DNA of 64,000 bases from Eudorina sp. 2006-703-Eu-15. Its lineage: Eukaryota; Chlorophyta; Chlorophyceae; Chlamydomonadales; Volvocaceae. Shown here piece by piece: positions 46,395 through 59,412 of the stretch (position 1 is its first letter; each line of letters begins with the position of its first letter). The notes beneath the pieces are model-generated. The model worked only from the letters and a program-made list of their open reading frames with translations, did no database searches and was not told the DNA's origin. The stretch lies in NCBI GenBank assembly GCA_003117195.1, contig BDSI01000001.1, positions 1,054,001 to 1,118,000 on the forward strand, read 5' to 3'. The position numbers were made by a program, and so were the translations under genes.

Positions 46395-49300
46395 GGGAAT
46401 GTCACCTTGCAGCCCCTTCCTGCTGCCATGGAGCTTACTTTAGACAGCATTGGATGGGTTTTCATCCGGTCTACTTTCTAGCTCACCAGACGAGGCGTGG
46501 CGCTGTCCCGGGATTACAAGCGTGCGGCATCAGGCGCGGTGTGGCGCATGCCCAAAGGAAAGAAATCCAGAGAGGCACCGCAAGGGACAGGGAACGCAGC
46601 GGGCGATTACGGAGTGAGTATAAGCGGGGATGAGGTGCTGGAGCCGGGCAGGGAAGGCCGGTGCAACGGAGTGGTGCACGGGGAGAAACGGCAGGACGCG
46701 TTAACCACTTGCACCAACATCCTCCTGGGGATGCGAATGGGGCTCGTCGACCCCGTACTACCCGGGGGGCTGCGCGTGCCGTCCCTCGGTTCCGCGCGGT
46801 TTGGCGGCACAGGCGTGGAAGTTGCGGCAGGTGGTTGGCGAGAAGTGCTCGCCAGTTTTCGTTGGGGCAGAGCAAGTCCAGCTGGGGAAGGGACTCCCGC
46901 GCCCGGGCCTGCAGACCTGGGTCAGTTTCGGGGTCAGCAGTCGGGCGATTGCGCTGCGGCAATCACTGCTTGCCGTCAGTGAAAACCCCCTTGTCTTCCA
47001 ATGCTGACACCTTGCGCGTGAATGGGGTTATTGCTTTGGGACGATTGCTTTCTTGGAATTTTATTGCACTGAAAGGAGGGCCTAGGGTGCGCCGCCGCAC
47101 CGCGTCGCCATTCGCAATGGGGGTGGCCAGGCCCACGGCGTGTTCGATCGCGGTGCTGAGAGAACTGACATGAGCTTGTTGCGCAAATGGAACTGCGATG
47201 ATTTGAAGACGTACATGAGGGGCACAAGGCGCCAAAAGGGAGCGCCTGGAGGCGACGGAGCGGGTTGGTGATATTTCGCGCGAAGTACCGCTGGGTATCG
47301 TATTAGATGCTTGGCCCAATGCCGCCAACTTATGTTTTTTGCTCACGACCCATCCGGCCAGGGCGGGGTGGTCTTTTTGGCTCGGGGGATGATTCGTTGA
47401 ATTGAGAAGCAGCAGCCCGCGGGCGACGCGTCACGTGGCATGGTACGACAATGTACGACAGGCTTTGCGTGTATTCGGGCAGAGGGACGCCATCATTTGG
47501 GACACTCCCGTGGAGCTGCCCCGGCGCTTCTGTGCGTGTCTGGTGCGTGTGGCGGCGAGATTACGCAGCATGGGGAAGCGCCGACGCGTTGGTCGGGTCG
47601 TCCCCCGGGCCTGCGGGGCGGCATCCCCCAGTGTCCCCCTGCCCGATCTGGATCTGGATCTGGATCTGGGTCCTGCCGGGGGCCAGGCGCGCTCGGCTGG
47701 ACGGGAAGAGCGGCAGGGACGACCTAGGGCTGCCGTGATCATACCACCAGGGCACCCATCATGGTCCACCAGCGCCTGGCGTGGGGCGCGCGACCGCACT
47801 GCGTCCTGCTGCGTCCGCAGGCCCACACCACGTCCGGCAGCTACCGCCGTCTGCACGCGCATCGAGATGCCGGCTTTGTTCCTTTGGTTTGATGCCATGC
47901 GAGCGTAGGAAGCCGGGGGAAGCTGCTGTGTCTTGCGGGGTTTGGTTGCTGGTACGCCGGTGCAGGCCACATGTCGGCGTACCAAGTGCGTCTGGGTTAG
48001 GCTTCGCGTGCCTTCGCTCCTGACGATGCTCGGATGGCGACGTGGATGTTTAGCGGGGCCATGCTCGGCTGCTAGAGAGACCGTTCTGGTCGATATGGCG
48101 TCGCCGAGGTTCGTGGGGTTCGGCCGCGAAGGCCCCAATTGGTGATCCCGTGTATGATTGTGTGATCCCTTGCGCCTCGGTCATGTGAGGCGCGGTGGGT
48201 CCGGGCTTATCGTAGCTTGCAGGGGTGGGGTTACGCGAAGGAAAACCCGCTGGCTCCGAGCGACTGATGGCGTGCGGTGTTCCCACCAAGGGGCGCGGGT
48301 GCCGTTGTTCACGCACGCCTTGGGCGGAGGGTTGTGGACCGTCGTCCGTGCTGCAGCTGCCGAGCCGGGTCGTTTGCGCTGTGATCCTCTTCGCCATCGT
48401 GGTTTGTTAGTTCACAAGATAATTCTTTCCGAATGACGTGACGCAAGACGCGGCCTTCGGTGTCATAAAACTCCGAAGGAAGAGTATGAAAGCATGATGT
48501 CAATCAAGTGCGAGGGGATTCTGGCAGATATGCCGCCAGGACGTCGTAATCTTGAATTGGGTTGCACGTGTTTTGCTTGCCTCCGGAGGCCCGCTTTCGC
48601 CCTGGTCCTCCGATGCGCTTCAGCCCCGCTCTGTGGCTACAGCTACTCCTACCGGCTTAATCCTGACAGGGTCTGCCCAACTAGAGAGAAGTGTCGAGCT
48701 GTGCCCGCCCCACGAGTCCGACGCGCCACAAGGGCGCCAGTGGCACGGCGCATTTGATCGCCGGCAAATGAGCGCATTCAAGGGGAATATTAGCATAATA
48801 ATAGGCGCGGCGCGTGCCGCGCGTCTCGTCCCGTCTCGGCGGGTTGACCCCGCGTCCCTTCCGCTCGCCGCCTCTTGACCGGCGAGCTTGTCAATGACCC
48901 CGGCCACGGTACGGCACACTGCGCACCGATCGACGCGGCCCAACACAGCTACCCTCCAGTCGCACCCCTGTCCCCCGAGCGTGGCAGTCCGACACATATG
49001 GCACCGCCTAAACAGCCCCGGGGTAACGCCCGTCAAGCCTCCAGGCCCCGCCGCGCACCTCATCACCCGCTCGGCCCTCGTCCCCCGGGGCCAAGACCCG
49101 CAATGCGGAGGACCCGCAACCGCGCTCCAAGGCGCGTTGGGTGACTGACGGTCTGTGCGACCGTCATGAAGGTGACCGTTTGTGCGACAGAAGCGCACGC
49201 GAACGTGACACCCCCCCCCCGCTGCAGCGGCCGCTCGTTCGTTGGAATGTCCTCCACTTGGGGCCCAGTCATCCCAATCATCGCCGCCGAGCGAGCCACC

Positions 49301-50465
49301 GTCTCGCGTCTGGCGATGCGGGAAGCAGTAGCGTACATCGTGACCCAAACAGCGGAGGCGGCGAGCAGCTTTCAACATCACGACGGTTGATAAAGGTGCG
49401 GGGCGTACCGACGAGCAGACAGATCAACCGCCTGTCGTTCGTGTCCGTTCTACGGCCTTACTGGCGCCGTACAATGCAGCATGCCCGTCCTGTACAGCAC
49501 CTGACGACACGGCCAGAGGACTCCCCCCCCGCACTACCCAACGTGCAGTGCCTTCGTACTCGTATACAGCCACACATGCTGCCTTGCCTGCGGACGATTA
49601 CGCAAACAAGTGATCCCAACGGTCATCATATATTAACACACACGCATACGCAACTTCATGGCCACTATCTCACAGCTCAGCTCTTTGTTATAGCGACGCA
49701 CACTACACAAAACACACACCGACAGTGAAACTGGTTTGTATCGGGCAGGGTTAGACACATACACACATGGGTGCAGTATTAACCCCTCGCATATCACGCA
49801 CACCTGTTCTGCCTGCCTAAATAACACACGGGTGCAGTATTAACACAAAGCGCGCCAAATGCACAGCGTTCTTCCGACACTGCAGCCTTTCTATTATTGT
49901 ATGCGTCCGGCCTTGGGTGCACGATACAGTATACGCGTCCGGGCAACTGTTGGGCACTGCCATGCCCCTCGCATACGACGCACGTCTGCCTTGCCTGCCT
50001 ACGAACACCCGGCCCAGCATTCCCATAACGCACCTGGCCCCGGCAGCGGAAGCATCCAGGCGCCGTGCCCCGTACCACAGCAGCTGCTGATCCAAGAGCC
50101 CCTACCCATCGCCTCACCCCACCTCACCACCAGCCCCACCGCACCAAGCGCTACCCCATTACACCACACCCGCCACGCCAATTGAAACAAATGGCAAGAG
50201 CGCAACATCCTGACCAACAGCGGCACCCGAAGGCGGCACCCGACGGCCGCAAGGCGCGTGGTCGCAGCGAGTCGACCCGGGGCGATCCCCACTCCGTCAA
50301 CCAACCCATGCACAGCCCAAGGCGCCTCCACAGCTCTCAACGCCCCGCCGCCTGTGCTCTTACAGCGCCGTACTGTGCCGTACATGTCCAGCGGACGTGC
50401 CTCCAACCCCACAAACCCGCAGTGCCGGAACCCGTCACCCAGCAGATCCCTGGGGCGCCTTCATC
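46395..50465. other. 4 kb region without a supported gene
   Basis: Several long but overlapping ORFs (46497-46982, 47402-47908 on plus; 46483-46962, 47431-48138 and 48620-49381 on minus) lack recognisable domains and contradict each other. A short repeat gggtgcagtattaac occurs at about 49768 and 49832. Either an unrecognised gene or decayed transposon sequence could lie here. Confidence 0.4.
50360..50364 (-). terminator. candidate polyadenylation signal TGTAA for the TTLL gene
   Basis: TGTAA on the minus strand, about 100 nt downstream of the stop at 50466. This pentamer is the usual signal in volvocine algae; a single 5-mer is weak evidence. Confidence 0.35.
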
Positions 50466-53386
50466 CTATCCCACCTCGGCCCGGCCGTTGCACAGCTCTG
50501 TTAGCGTCGCCTCCAGCACCCGCACCGCACACTCCGCCGCCGCGTCGCCGCCCTGTCCCGCCGTCCCCGCCGCCGCAGCTGATTCGGCGCCGCAGAAGCC
50601 GGGTCGGCCTCGGACCGCGTCAAAGGCCGTCAGCGCGGCGTCTATGCGGCTGTACGGCAGCTTCGTACTTGCAAGTACGAACGGCGTGGTTGTGATGCGC
50701 CGCATCGACCGCACGACGTCCAAGTTGGCTGTCGCGATGCTGTCCTTTACCAGGTTGAAACCTGCCCGGAACTGCTGGAAGCGATTCTGGGGTTTCAACA
50801 GGGATTCGCCACCGAATTTGGAGAAACCTGCTCCGAAACCTGATTGAGGTAAGCCACCGGCTCCGCCAGGGCCCGTTTCGGGGCCGCCGCCGCCGGCGGC
50901 GGCGGCAGCCGCCGCGGCAGCGGCGGCGGCGGCGGATCGGCGGCGAGGGCCCGAGCCCCCGACGCCAGCACCTAAGGCGCGGGCGACTTCGAGGGCCCCC
51001 TCGTTCAGCTGATGCGCCTCCGCCATGGGGTAAATAGGGTCGAAATCGAGACCCTGCTGCAGCTCAAACTGCGTGTCGGCGATGGCGGCGAGGATGTCGT
51101 AGTCGTAGCAACGCTTGGCGCAGGCTCCCGCCGTCGCCCCCGCTCCCGTGCCCCCCGTCCCCGCCGTTGCTGCCGTCCCCGCCGTCGCCCCCGTCCCCGC
51201 CGTAGCTGTGGTCGTTGCCGTTGCTGCCGTCCCCGCCGTCGCCCCCGTCCCCGCCGTAGCTGTGGTCGTTGCCGTTGCTGCCGTCCCCGCCGTCGACCCC
51301 GCCCCCGCCGTAGCTGTGGTCGTTGCCGTTGCTGCCGTCCCCGCCGTCGACCCCGCCCCCGCCGTCGTCAGTGTCGCCGCGACGGCTCGCGGTCCGGCGC
51401 TGGATCCCTCCGCCACCGCCGACGTCGCCCCAGCCCCCACTTCCGCGGCCTCCGCCGCCTCCGTCATGTCAACGAGGGCGCTCAGGCGGCGTGTGGCCAT
51501 CCCTCCTTTGTGTGTCCGGTCGCCGATTCCCGCGCTCTGGGTTACGTCCTTGTCACAATCGCTACTGCTGCTGCTGCCGGACGACGCGGTGGCGTGTAGG
51601 TGTAGTTGCCCCTGCATCGCCGCCGCCGACTCCCACGCCTTCTTGTAGTCGGGTGACGCCGCCGCCGCCGCTGTTGACGCCGCCGACGACAGTTGGAGCG
51701 CCCCGGCATCCAAGTCCATGTTGCCAGGCACGCTGACGGCAGCTGCGGCGATCACTGACCTGTCACCCCGCGCCGCCGTGCGAGCCCGCTTCACGCCGAC
51801 GCCGCGGTCGCCGCCGCGCGGCGGCACCTTCCCAAGCGCGATGCGGCGCGACAAGTCCAACTGACCCATGGGTCTCCGAGCGGCGCCGCCACCGCCACCG
51901 CCGTATCGGTGCCGCGACGCCGCGTCGGCCATCATTCTCCCCGCCTCCACCACCGCCGTCATGCGCCGCCGCCGAGCCCCGCCCGCGGCTGCCGTACCGA
52001 CGGCCGTATTACCAGTGTTCGCTTCCGCAACGGCCTCCAGGACAGGCCAGCCGGGCGCGGGGCCCCAGGACGCAGGCACCGGGCACAGCAGCGGCCGCAG
52101 GCGGGGCAGCGCCGCCTCAGCCGCCGCCACGTCAAGAGGATAGTGCTTCCGCAACCATCCCTGGAGCTCCACCGTCTCATTGTTGGGCGGCCGCAACAGC
52201 GCCGACATGGCCCGCAGCACGCCGCCCACGCTGGGGCTGGCGTTGCCGCCGCCGCCGCCGGCATCCGCACCGCCGCCGCCGCCGCCGGAAGAGCTGGAGC
52301 CGTCGCCGCGCAGCGTCGGCGGGCCGACGGGCAGGCCGATCAGCCGGATCGTGTGCTGCAGGAAGCGCTCCTTCTCCGTGTCGAACAGCGGCGTGGCCGC
52401 CTGTTGCGCCTCCGCCCTTCCCGCCGCCTCCGCTGCCGCCAACGTCCTCGCAGACCCGCCGCCGCCGCCGCCGCTGCCGTCGGTCGTGTTCAGGTGCGCG
52501 GGATCCCCCGCACCGAGCCGCAGCCGCGCCATGGAGGGGGATGCGTTGACTTCCACCAGCGTGGGATGGAGGGTCGCGTTGAGGACGTAGTCGATCCCCA
52601 GGATCTCGAAGCCTGCAGGGACAGCAGGCCCAGGCGCCGCAGACGCCTCTTCAGAGCAACTAACGAACGCTGGCTGCACATGATGGTTGATTGGGGGGAG
52701 CGCAAGCTGACCCGCTGAGCAAGGGGCGTGCTGGGTCGGGTGTGGATAATCCGTGAGGGCCGGCCTCGGTGTCAGCCGAGTCAGTCACTTGCCCGGGGCT
52801 GGCCGATGGACACCCACACATAACACACACCGCGCCCACGTCCCCCGTTCGTTCTTCGGGTTTATTCCTTTTGTCAATTTGTCCCCCGCCATCCGCCGGT
52901 GGTTCGGGCGGGCTCCTTGCTCAAGACACCGCGCGCCGGTGTCTTCATCCAACACCCATTTCACGAGAACCCGCAGGAGCAACCCCTCCCTCCAGCGCTG
53001 ATCCTGATTCTGATCGTGCGGGGGCTTGGCACAACGCGGACCCAGGATTGTGGGTCTTGGGAATCGGCTGTCAGATACATACTGCGCTCGCTGCTGCTGC
53101 CAGAGGTGGGTACTCACCGCAGCCATCGAGCGCCGCCAGGGACTTGGCCTTGGCGCGCATCTTGGGCGCAGCAGCGGCGAGCACAAGGCCCACCTGGCGC
53201 CGCGCGGCGGACCACATGCGGTCAAAGACCCGTGGGTCGTTCGGCCAGCGCGCCTGCGCGAACTCGCGCAGCTCCCGCACCGCCCAGGGTTGCATCTTTT
53301 CGCCCTTGACCGTCCAGTAGTTTACAGAGTGCATCTCGTACTGGCCCGTCCCTGCGGCCTGTTGCTGCTGCTGCTGTTGTTGTTGC

Positions 53387-53433
<47 letters not shown>

Positions 53434-55572
53434 CTGCCGGAGCTGCCTCCGTCCCTTCCGTGTGGCACCCGTCCGAACGTACGGCGGGTCGACCAAGGCC
53501 GATAATGACCGCAGCTTACGGCGGCGGCGGTCCTTGCCACCGCCACCACCACCGCTGCGGCCACCGCCGCCGCCGCGGCCCTCTTGTCGCCGCCCGCCTG
53601 TCAATCGGTCCCCGAAAACAAGAATGCCGCCTCGGAAGAGGTACAGGCGCAGCGGCCGCACTGAAGTCACCACCACCCAGAGTCGCAAGTACCCCGCCCG
53701 ACTGTCGTACGTAAACTGGTTCTGTACGAAGCTCTGGACGAGCACGAACCCCTTCTGCGCCGTCGTGCCGTCCGTCCGCGGGTCGCTCCCAGCGAGAGCT
53801 TTCTTCACGGCCTGCGCGGGCAACACCAGCGGCCACCCAGGAACCATCCGGGCACGCCCTTAACAGCAGCAGCTGCGGCGCCGCCGCCTGCGAGGCAAAG
53901 CGCCTTGCATTTGGTGACCACTGTATTTGTCCGTGTGCCCATAGCCCGCATCGGGGCCCCCGTCCTGAAACCAAGGCAGAACCCACGCCAGCAGGCGCAA
54001 CGGAAACCCTCACTGCGCCACCCTGCCCACCCCTTGGGTTCGTTCCGGGTTGCGTTTGTTGGTCTCATTCAACCCCTCCCGGGCCGCACCCAAGACTCCG
54101 CAGCCCCCCGCCCGACAGACTAAGATCCCGCCAGCACCGAGCTCCTCCCGCCGCGTACGATCACGTCCGCCTGCCGTACACCCGCCGTACGGTACAGCTA
54201 CCCACCTGCCGCTGGCGCATCACTTGGACGCCGCGCCCGCGGTGGTCGTTGGCTTTGAGAACCCAGGGCAGCTCGGGCGGGGAGCTCGTGCGCTGCATCC
54301 ATGCCCTCCAAATCCAGTACTGCGACGGCAGCATGTAGCTGCGGGGAATGGACTCGAATGCCGCCTCGCCGAACGCATCCTGCAGTGGCACAGCGCGGGA
54401 CGCTGTAACCCATTCCCCGCGCAAGAGGGTCCTCCCAACCCTATTTCCTACACGGGCACTTTCACCCAAAACCATTCGCAACGAGGGCACTTCCACCCCA
54501 AACATATCTTGTCCTGGCAAGGAAATCCACCCAGACCCACATCCCAGGCGTGCAAATCAACCCAAACCCATTCCCCAGGCGAGAGGATTTACCCAAACGC
54601 GTTCCCGAGGACCTGCGTCACGACACGCTCACTGATCGGCCTACTGCTAGGAGGGCTCGCCAGGAACGAGGTATGGAGCCGCCAGCAACGCCAGCACGGC
54701 ACCCCTAGCGCGGTACCGTACATGTACGGAAGGCCATGAAGAGACGAGTCGCCGTACAATGACGTGCCTGCATGGTCCGAACCAGCGGCTGCTTGAACGC
54801 CACGGCCTCGGCCCCGGGGATGCAGTTGACGCGCTTGGGTGGCGCGATTGCGCCCAGCGCAGCATAGCATGGCCGCCGTACAGTCCAGTACAGGTCCCAG
54901 CTCTCAGGCACGTACGCACCCTTTGTGGACAGGAATGCGGAGTGGGTCTCTCCTGAAAGCACCTGGGCGAAGAGGGATTGCGACAGTTTATCACGGGTGG
55001 GCCCGGCCGGGTGGGGTGCTGTGGGCGCATGTGGAAGAGGGCGGCGGCGGTGCGTTTCTGTTCGTTCACAGGCAAGGCCTGAGTGCGCGCAGTGCAAGGG
55101 GCATAGCTATCCGCGGAAAAGCCGGGTACGTGTGCGTATGGCGCAGTGGGTTGCAGTGGCGGCGCCGGTCGTCCGGAGAGTCTGCCGGTTGTCCGCGTGG
55201 ATCGCCCGGGGAGAGTGGAGGGCTGCGGCCGCAGGTGTGCAGGGTCAGGAATGCAGGCATGGGCGTCTAGGATGATGGGCAGGGCGATGGCCGATGATGT
55301 CGAGGCACTCGGGCACCCGACAGGTGCACGACGCACGACACGGGATTGCTCACCATGCTTCCTGACGAGTTGGCTATCAACTCTTTCACAATGTCAACCT
55401 CTCCGTGGGAGAAAAAAGCCGAGTCCAGCCATACTCGGACAGACGAGTTCGCCGTTTGAAGGTTCGATGTAGCGCTGGCAACACAGGTTATAAGCAGAGC
55501 TAATACAGTGAATATTGAAAGTATATCTATAGGCTCCCATAGCAATACCTGGGCAACGACTCGTCTGCCCAT
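50466..55572 (-). CDS. tubulin-tyrosine ligase-like (TTLL) protein with N-terminal hydrophobic signal/anchor
   Basis: Five exons on the minus strand: 55354-55572, 54768-54962, 54206-54379, 53118-53811, 50466-52612. Phases agree, giving 1,142 residues. The start is the ATG of MGRRVVAQVLLW; a hydrophobic segment follows (ILSIFTVLALLITCVASA). TTL-domain blocks: SWDLYWTVRRP, RVNCIPGAEAVAFKQPLVRT, ESIPRSYMLPSQYW, PWVLKANDHRGRGVQVM (nucleotide-binding Lys), GFVLVQSFVQN, GYLRLWVVVTSVRPLRLYLF, FEILGIDYVL and LVEVNASPSM. TTLL enzymes ligate Tyr, Glu or Gly to tubulin tails; the specificity here is unknown. Intron 2 appears to start with GC rather than GT. About 26 Gln are inserted in the catalytic domain, and the roughly 680-residue C-terminal part is low-complexity with an 18-residue tandem repeat. 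The hydrophobic N-terminus is unusual for an enzyme acting on cytosolic or ciliary tubulin. Confidence 0.85.
51166..51370 (-). repeat. 54-nt tandem repeat coding for an 18-residue Ala/Thr/Gly unit in the TTLL gene
   Basis: Three to four near-identical units (gctgtggtcgttgccgtt on the plus strand marks each). The length is a multiple of three, so copy-number change would not break the frame. Confidence 0.85.
52846..52890 (-). repeat. dispersed repeat R2 fragment, inverted, in intron 4 of the TTLL gene
   Basis: The reverse complement (aataaacccgaagaacgaac) matches the first half of the R2 copies at 23665 and 38531. Confidence 0.55.
53359..53436 (-). repeat. CAG/CAA tract coding for about 26 Gln in the TTLL domain
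   Basis: Mixed CTG/TTG triplets on the plus strand, in frame with exon 4. It is preceded by a Gly/Arg/Lys-rich insertion, and both lie between the GGILVFGDRL strand and YEMHSVNYW. Confidence 0.9.
54425..54612. repeat. degenerate minisatellite, about 33-nt unit, in intron 2 of the TTLL gene
   Basis: About five diverged units of the type aaatcaacccaaacccattc plus a ccaggcg-like end. Non-coding. Confidence 0.6.
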
Positions 55573-58500
55573 TATCCAAGCTCTAAAACAAGTTACAATA
55601 TGCACGCATTCCGGCAAATCTGAATATTATCGCGCCTCACACGATACAGACCGAATACGCAGCGGAAAACAAAAAAAATCAAGTTGGCTAAACTTACTGG
55701 CATTGGCGACTCCCTGGGCTTTGCACGGCAAGTTACGTGAGGATTTGAAACAACCTTTGATTGTCGGTTGGGGAAGTTACGGTACGGTGTCCCCCGGCGG
55801 GATCAAGTGAAAACGTAGTCTCAAATCAACCCGATTGTATTGTTACATCCATGTAGTCCCGGCACGAAGTCCTGCGCGCTGTTCGCAACCGGAATAGTAT
55901 CAAGCACGACAGCGGGCTCCAGATCACGAATCAGATAGAGGCTCTTTAGAAGTTCTATCTTTAACGTCGAATCCGCGCCGCATGATGACCATCATGCAGT
56001 CATGATATGCGGACACCTGGCCTTTGGACGGACACTCGCGGACTAACTCCCTGAGGCGCAGTGTGATCACCCCGATACACTCGGTACTTATCCGTCTAGC
56101 AACGCACGCAGGCATCAGAGAACAAATGGAATTACCGAGTACCGAGTAGAGATTGCTGTCCTTGGCTATGTCGGATCATGGCTGTCTAAAGGACCGCGCC
56201 ACACCGACCCCGTCTGTCCAGAGGCGGAAGCCTTCCTGTAGACGGAAGCCTTCCGCTTTGATATGCGCCCTCAGCCCTTCCGCCCTGCGTCCTAGCCGCC
56301 TTGTTTGGGCTGTGGGTTGGGACTGCTATCAACAATGGACCCTACGTGCGGGAGCGCGACACGGCGACATACAGTTGTCCTCACCGAGGAAGCCAGGGGA
56401 AGCTTTTCGGGGTTGTGCTAAAACGTACATCCATCCATCTCTCAATCGCGTTCACGCGCGGCTGCCCACGCCTGGCCACATCAGCTGCATCCTCGACTGA
56501 CTTCGCCTGGGGCTTGCCTGTCGTACCTATGATGATATCGTACATGGAGTTGGTCCATCAGGGTACACCGTCATGTGCACGTGACGGCACGTCTCGCCAT
56601 GACGGTGTCTGTGCTGCCTGTCGCGGATGGATAACGAGGCGTCCATCCGTCGCGGTATATGGTGCGTGAAATTGCCGCGTCACTCACGTCACCTGCGGCG
56701 CGCAAGTGACCAGAGACCGCCACCGCCACAGATGCACCGCCATAAACGGATTATCATGGACGGTTGCATCATAAAACCAGCCTCCCAGGGTCACGCGCAC
56801 AAGCACATGGACTGGCACGGACACTCACGGACTAGGCCGCGCACCCGCGCCCCGTGTGCTTTTCGCTAATGAAGCTCACTGCTGGCTGCAATCGTCATAT
56901 GAATCTCCCACACTTTTCTCGAGCTTGCTACCTGCAAAGTGCGCAACCGTGCGGAATCAGACCCGTTTTGCCGCTCCTCCTGCCCAGTCCCGGCCCTTCA
57001 CGCCGGGGACAAGTAGGGGGTCGGCTTCCTTGAAGCCGGAAAAAGGGCGGGGCCCCCTAAAATCCGTACAGGTCGCTTGCTTTACAACGGAAACTCTGTT
57101 ACCGCGCAAGAGTGTGAGAGAGTGAAAGGGTGCCATTGAGGGTGTCGTTGATGTTGAAGGTGGATCGGCGTGCATAGATTGAGCAAGGTCAAGCAGGTAG
57201 GGTAGCCCCGAAACCAACCTGCAGTACGCGCCGCCAACGGCGGTCACCGCATCTGCATTATTAGATGCCTCTGCACTACTACATCCGTCTGTCAAGCAAA
57301 TATCAAAAAGCAAGCTTGAAGCATTCTTGTTTTGCCGTGAAACTGTAGTTGTTTGGTCCGTCGGCAAGCTTCAGTTGCACGCCCGCAGCAGACGTGAACC
57401 TCTAAACGTTTGCCATCAATAGTTACATAGCAAATATAAGGCAAAACAGGGTGCGAAAAGCGGCGGTGAGACCCGGACTTCGGGCCATCGGACTCGTGGT
57501 ACTCGGTATGCTATCCCTTTGCATCTCGAAACATTGATTCAATACATATTGTTGAATTGTATTTATCTGGCAAGACAGAAGGGCAAATCCTGATGTTGGT
57601 GGCGTCTTGAACACTATGGAAGTTCAATTTAGCACGCGCCGCCCATTCTTAATCCAAGTATGCATCACGCGGCATCTGTTGCAACAAATATGAGCGCGAG
57701 AGGCGTTGGTTTGACGTTGACCTGGGTCCATGAAGACCGCGGAGCCTTACTTTGACCGTTTGTGCGCATACAATTTTTGTCAGCCAAACCAAAAATACCT
57801 TGCAATAGAGAACAATTAATATGACAAACCTCGCAAATTAGGTTAGCGGATAATGAACGTTGTGCCGTTACCCACGCACGGCGCACGGCGGACACACGGC
57901 GCACGGACAGGGGCAATCCTAGGGGGCGGGGCCGCCCGAACGCGCTTCGCGCTGGGGCCCCGCCCAAAAAGCGTGCGAGTGTCGAGCCGAGCACGCGCAG
58001 TCATTTAATTGGGTGATTGCGCAAGATATCGGCTGAGAGTTCCAGAAAATCCGTTCGCGAGCTGAACGGGTTGCGCTTATCAGCTCTGATGCAAGCATGA
58101 CGTCTCGTGAATCGATCCGATGGCTTACATAACGTAAATCCTTGCGAGAATATCTTTAGCATACAAATCGGCTCTTTGCCGCACTGGAAGGCAAATCCGT
58201 AAGTTGGCAGTTAGGAAGGCGTGCGGGGCAAGTCCGGCATTGCCATACGTAGCCAGGTTTAAGATTTAACTCTAAGCTTGATATTGTGTTCCCTGTTGAT
58301 GAGGATGGGGCACTAAAGCTTTCATAAGTGTGTGAGCATTACACGGACACGCGTATGCGTTAATGCCGTGACATGTAAAGCAGATACGGACGGTATTGAT
58401 ATGAATTAATCAATATAGTAATGCTTCGAAACACTCTGCCGTGGCCTGGGTCAACAAACCTTACACGGAGCGGCGGCTGCCTCCGTGGTCCAGATATTAA

Positions 58501-59379
58501 ATCTTCTTTTTGATAAAGATTGCAATAACCTGTGTGCGCTTGTAACAGATTGAGGTCGAAAGTGACGCGGGCCATTTTCACCCCAACTGCACTGCACGGA
58601 TGTGATCACGCCCTTTGATGATAACCAGCTTTGTCTCACACATATTACCATAAATCTGCGCTGAATAAAGTACTAGATATTGTTTAACCCAGTATTCTTG
58701 TCTACTTCGGAAGGAACAGTGCTTGCAACACTTGCGACTTGCCGGCAAACAGCAACTGCTGCGGGCACACATCGCATGCATTACAGTGATTGGCTGTGCA
58801 GGTAATTTATGGAGGGCAGTATCTTTGGGAAAGTTAGGAGGAGAGGCGTGCACAGTCGCGATGCTTGGGAACTGCCTTGACGGCACACACTGGTAACAGG
58901 TGTACTTACTAGAGGTTCTTGCATACCGCGATATTTTGTGTTAGGAGACTTGTTGAACAGAACAGGCGTATGGCCAGACACAGAGAGGTGTGGGTCCCAA
59001 ATACCTCGGCGCGTTACTCCTTTCGTTGCTCCTCACACATTTTGTTTTTCAGGGTTATCACCTGGAGGTCTTACAATTGCAGGAGGTTTCTGAGGCCGTG
59101 CGAAGGTGCTACATAACCTGCGAGCGGACCACGGTTGTTCTTCTGCTTCTGGGCGTCGCGGCGGAGACCAAGAGGGCGAACTTAGGGTACACAAAGTAGA
59201 TGCCCTGCTGCTCGCACGTGCACAGGTACGTATGGCGCGCTGCGGCTTTCGTCTTGGGGCGAATCACGCCTGGGGTGTCGGGCCGGACAGCCGTTCCGTA
59301 AGCAGACAAATATTGAGCTCCCTCGAACATCTTACTTCAGTTCAGTACCAACTTACTTGGCTGGTTTACTTTGTTGCAG
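55573..59379. other. 3.8 kb divergent upstream region of the TTLL and Gln-rich genes
   Basis: No ORF with recognisable domains. A GC-rich inverted motif (gggcggggccgcccgaac and its partner) occurs at about 57920-57965, and a related ggcggggccccc at about 57048. Probable 5' exons of the Gln-rich gene lie at the right end: a strong donor CAG|gtacgt at 59225/59226 is in phase with the acceptor at 59379, but the reading frame before it cannot be fixed. Confidence 0.45.
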
Positions 59380-59412
59380 GGGACCCCGGTCACCCAGGTC
59401 CAGGTCAGCAGT

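Noticed and set aside
46497..46982. Possible gene on either strand between the response regulator and TTLL genes
   Set aside because: Open on both strands with no recognisable domain; cannot be told apart from GC-rich noise.
50065..50847. Plus-strand ORF of 260 codons overlapping the TTLL 3' end
   Set aside because: Composition and overlap with the TTLL last exon indicate a shadow frame.
57900..57970. GC-rich inverted motif as a regulatory hairpin or origin
   Set aside because: Short, and explained by simple GC-rich composition; no supporting context.
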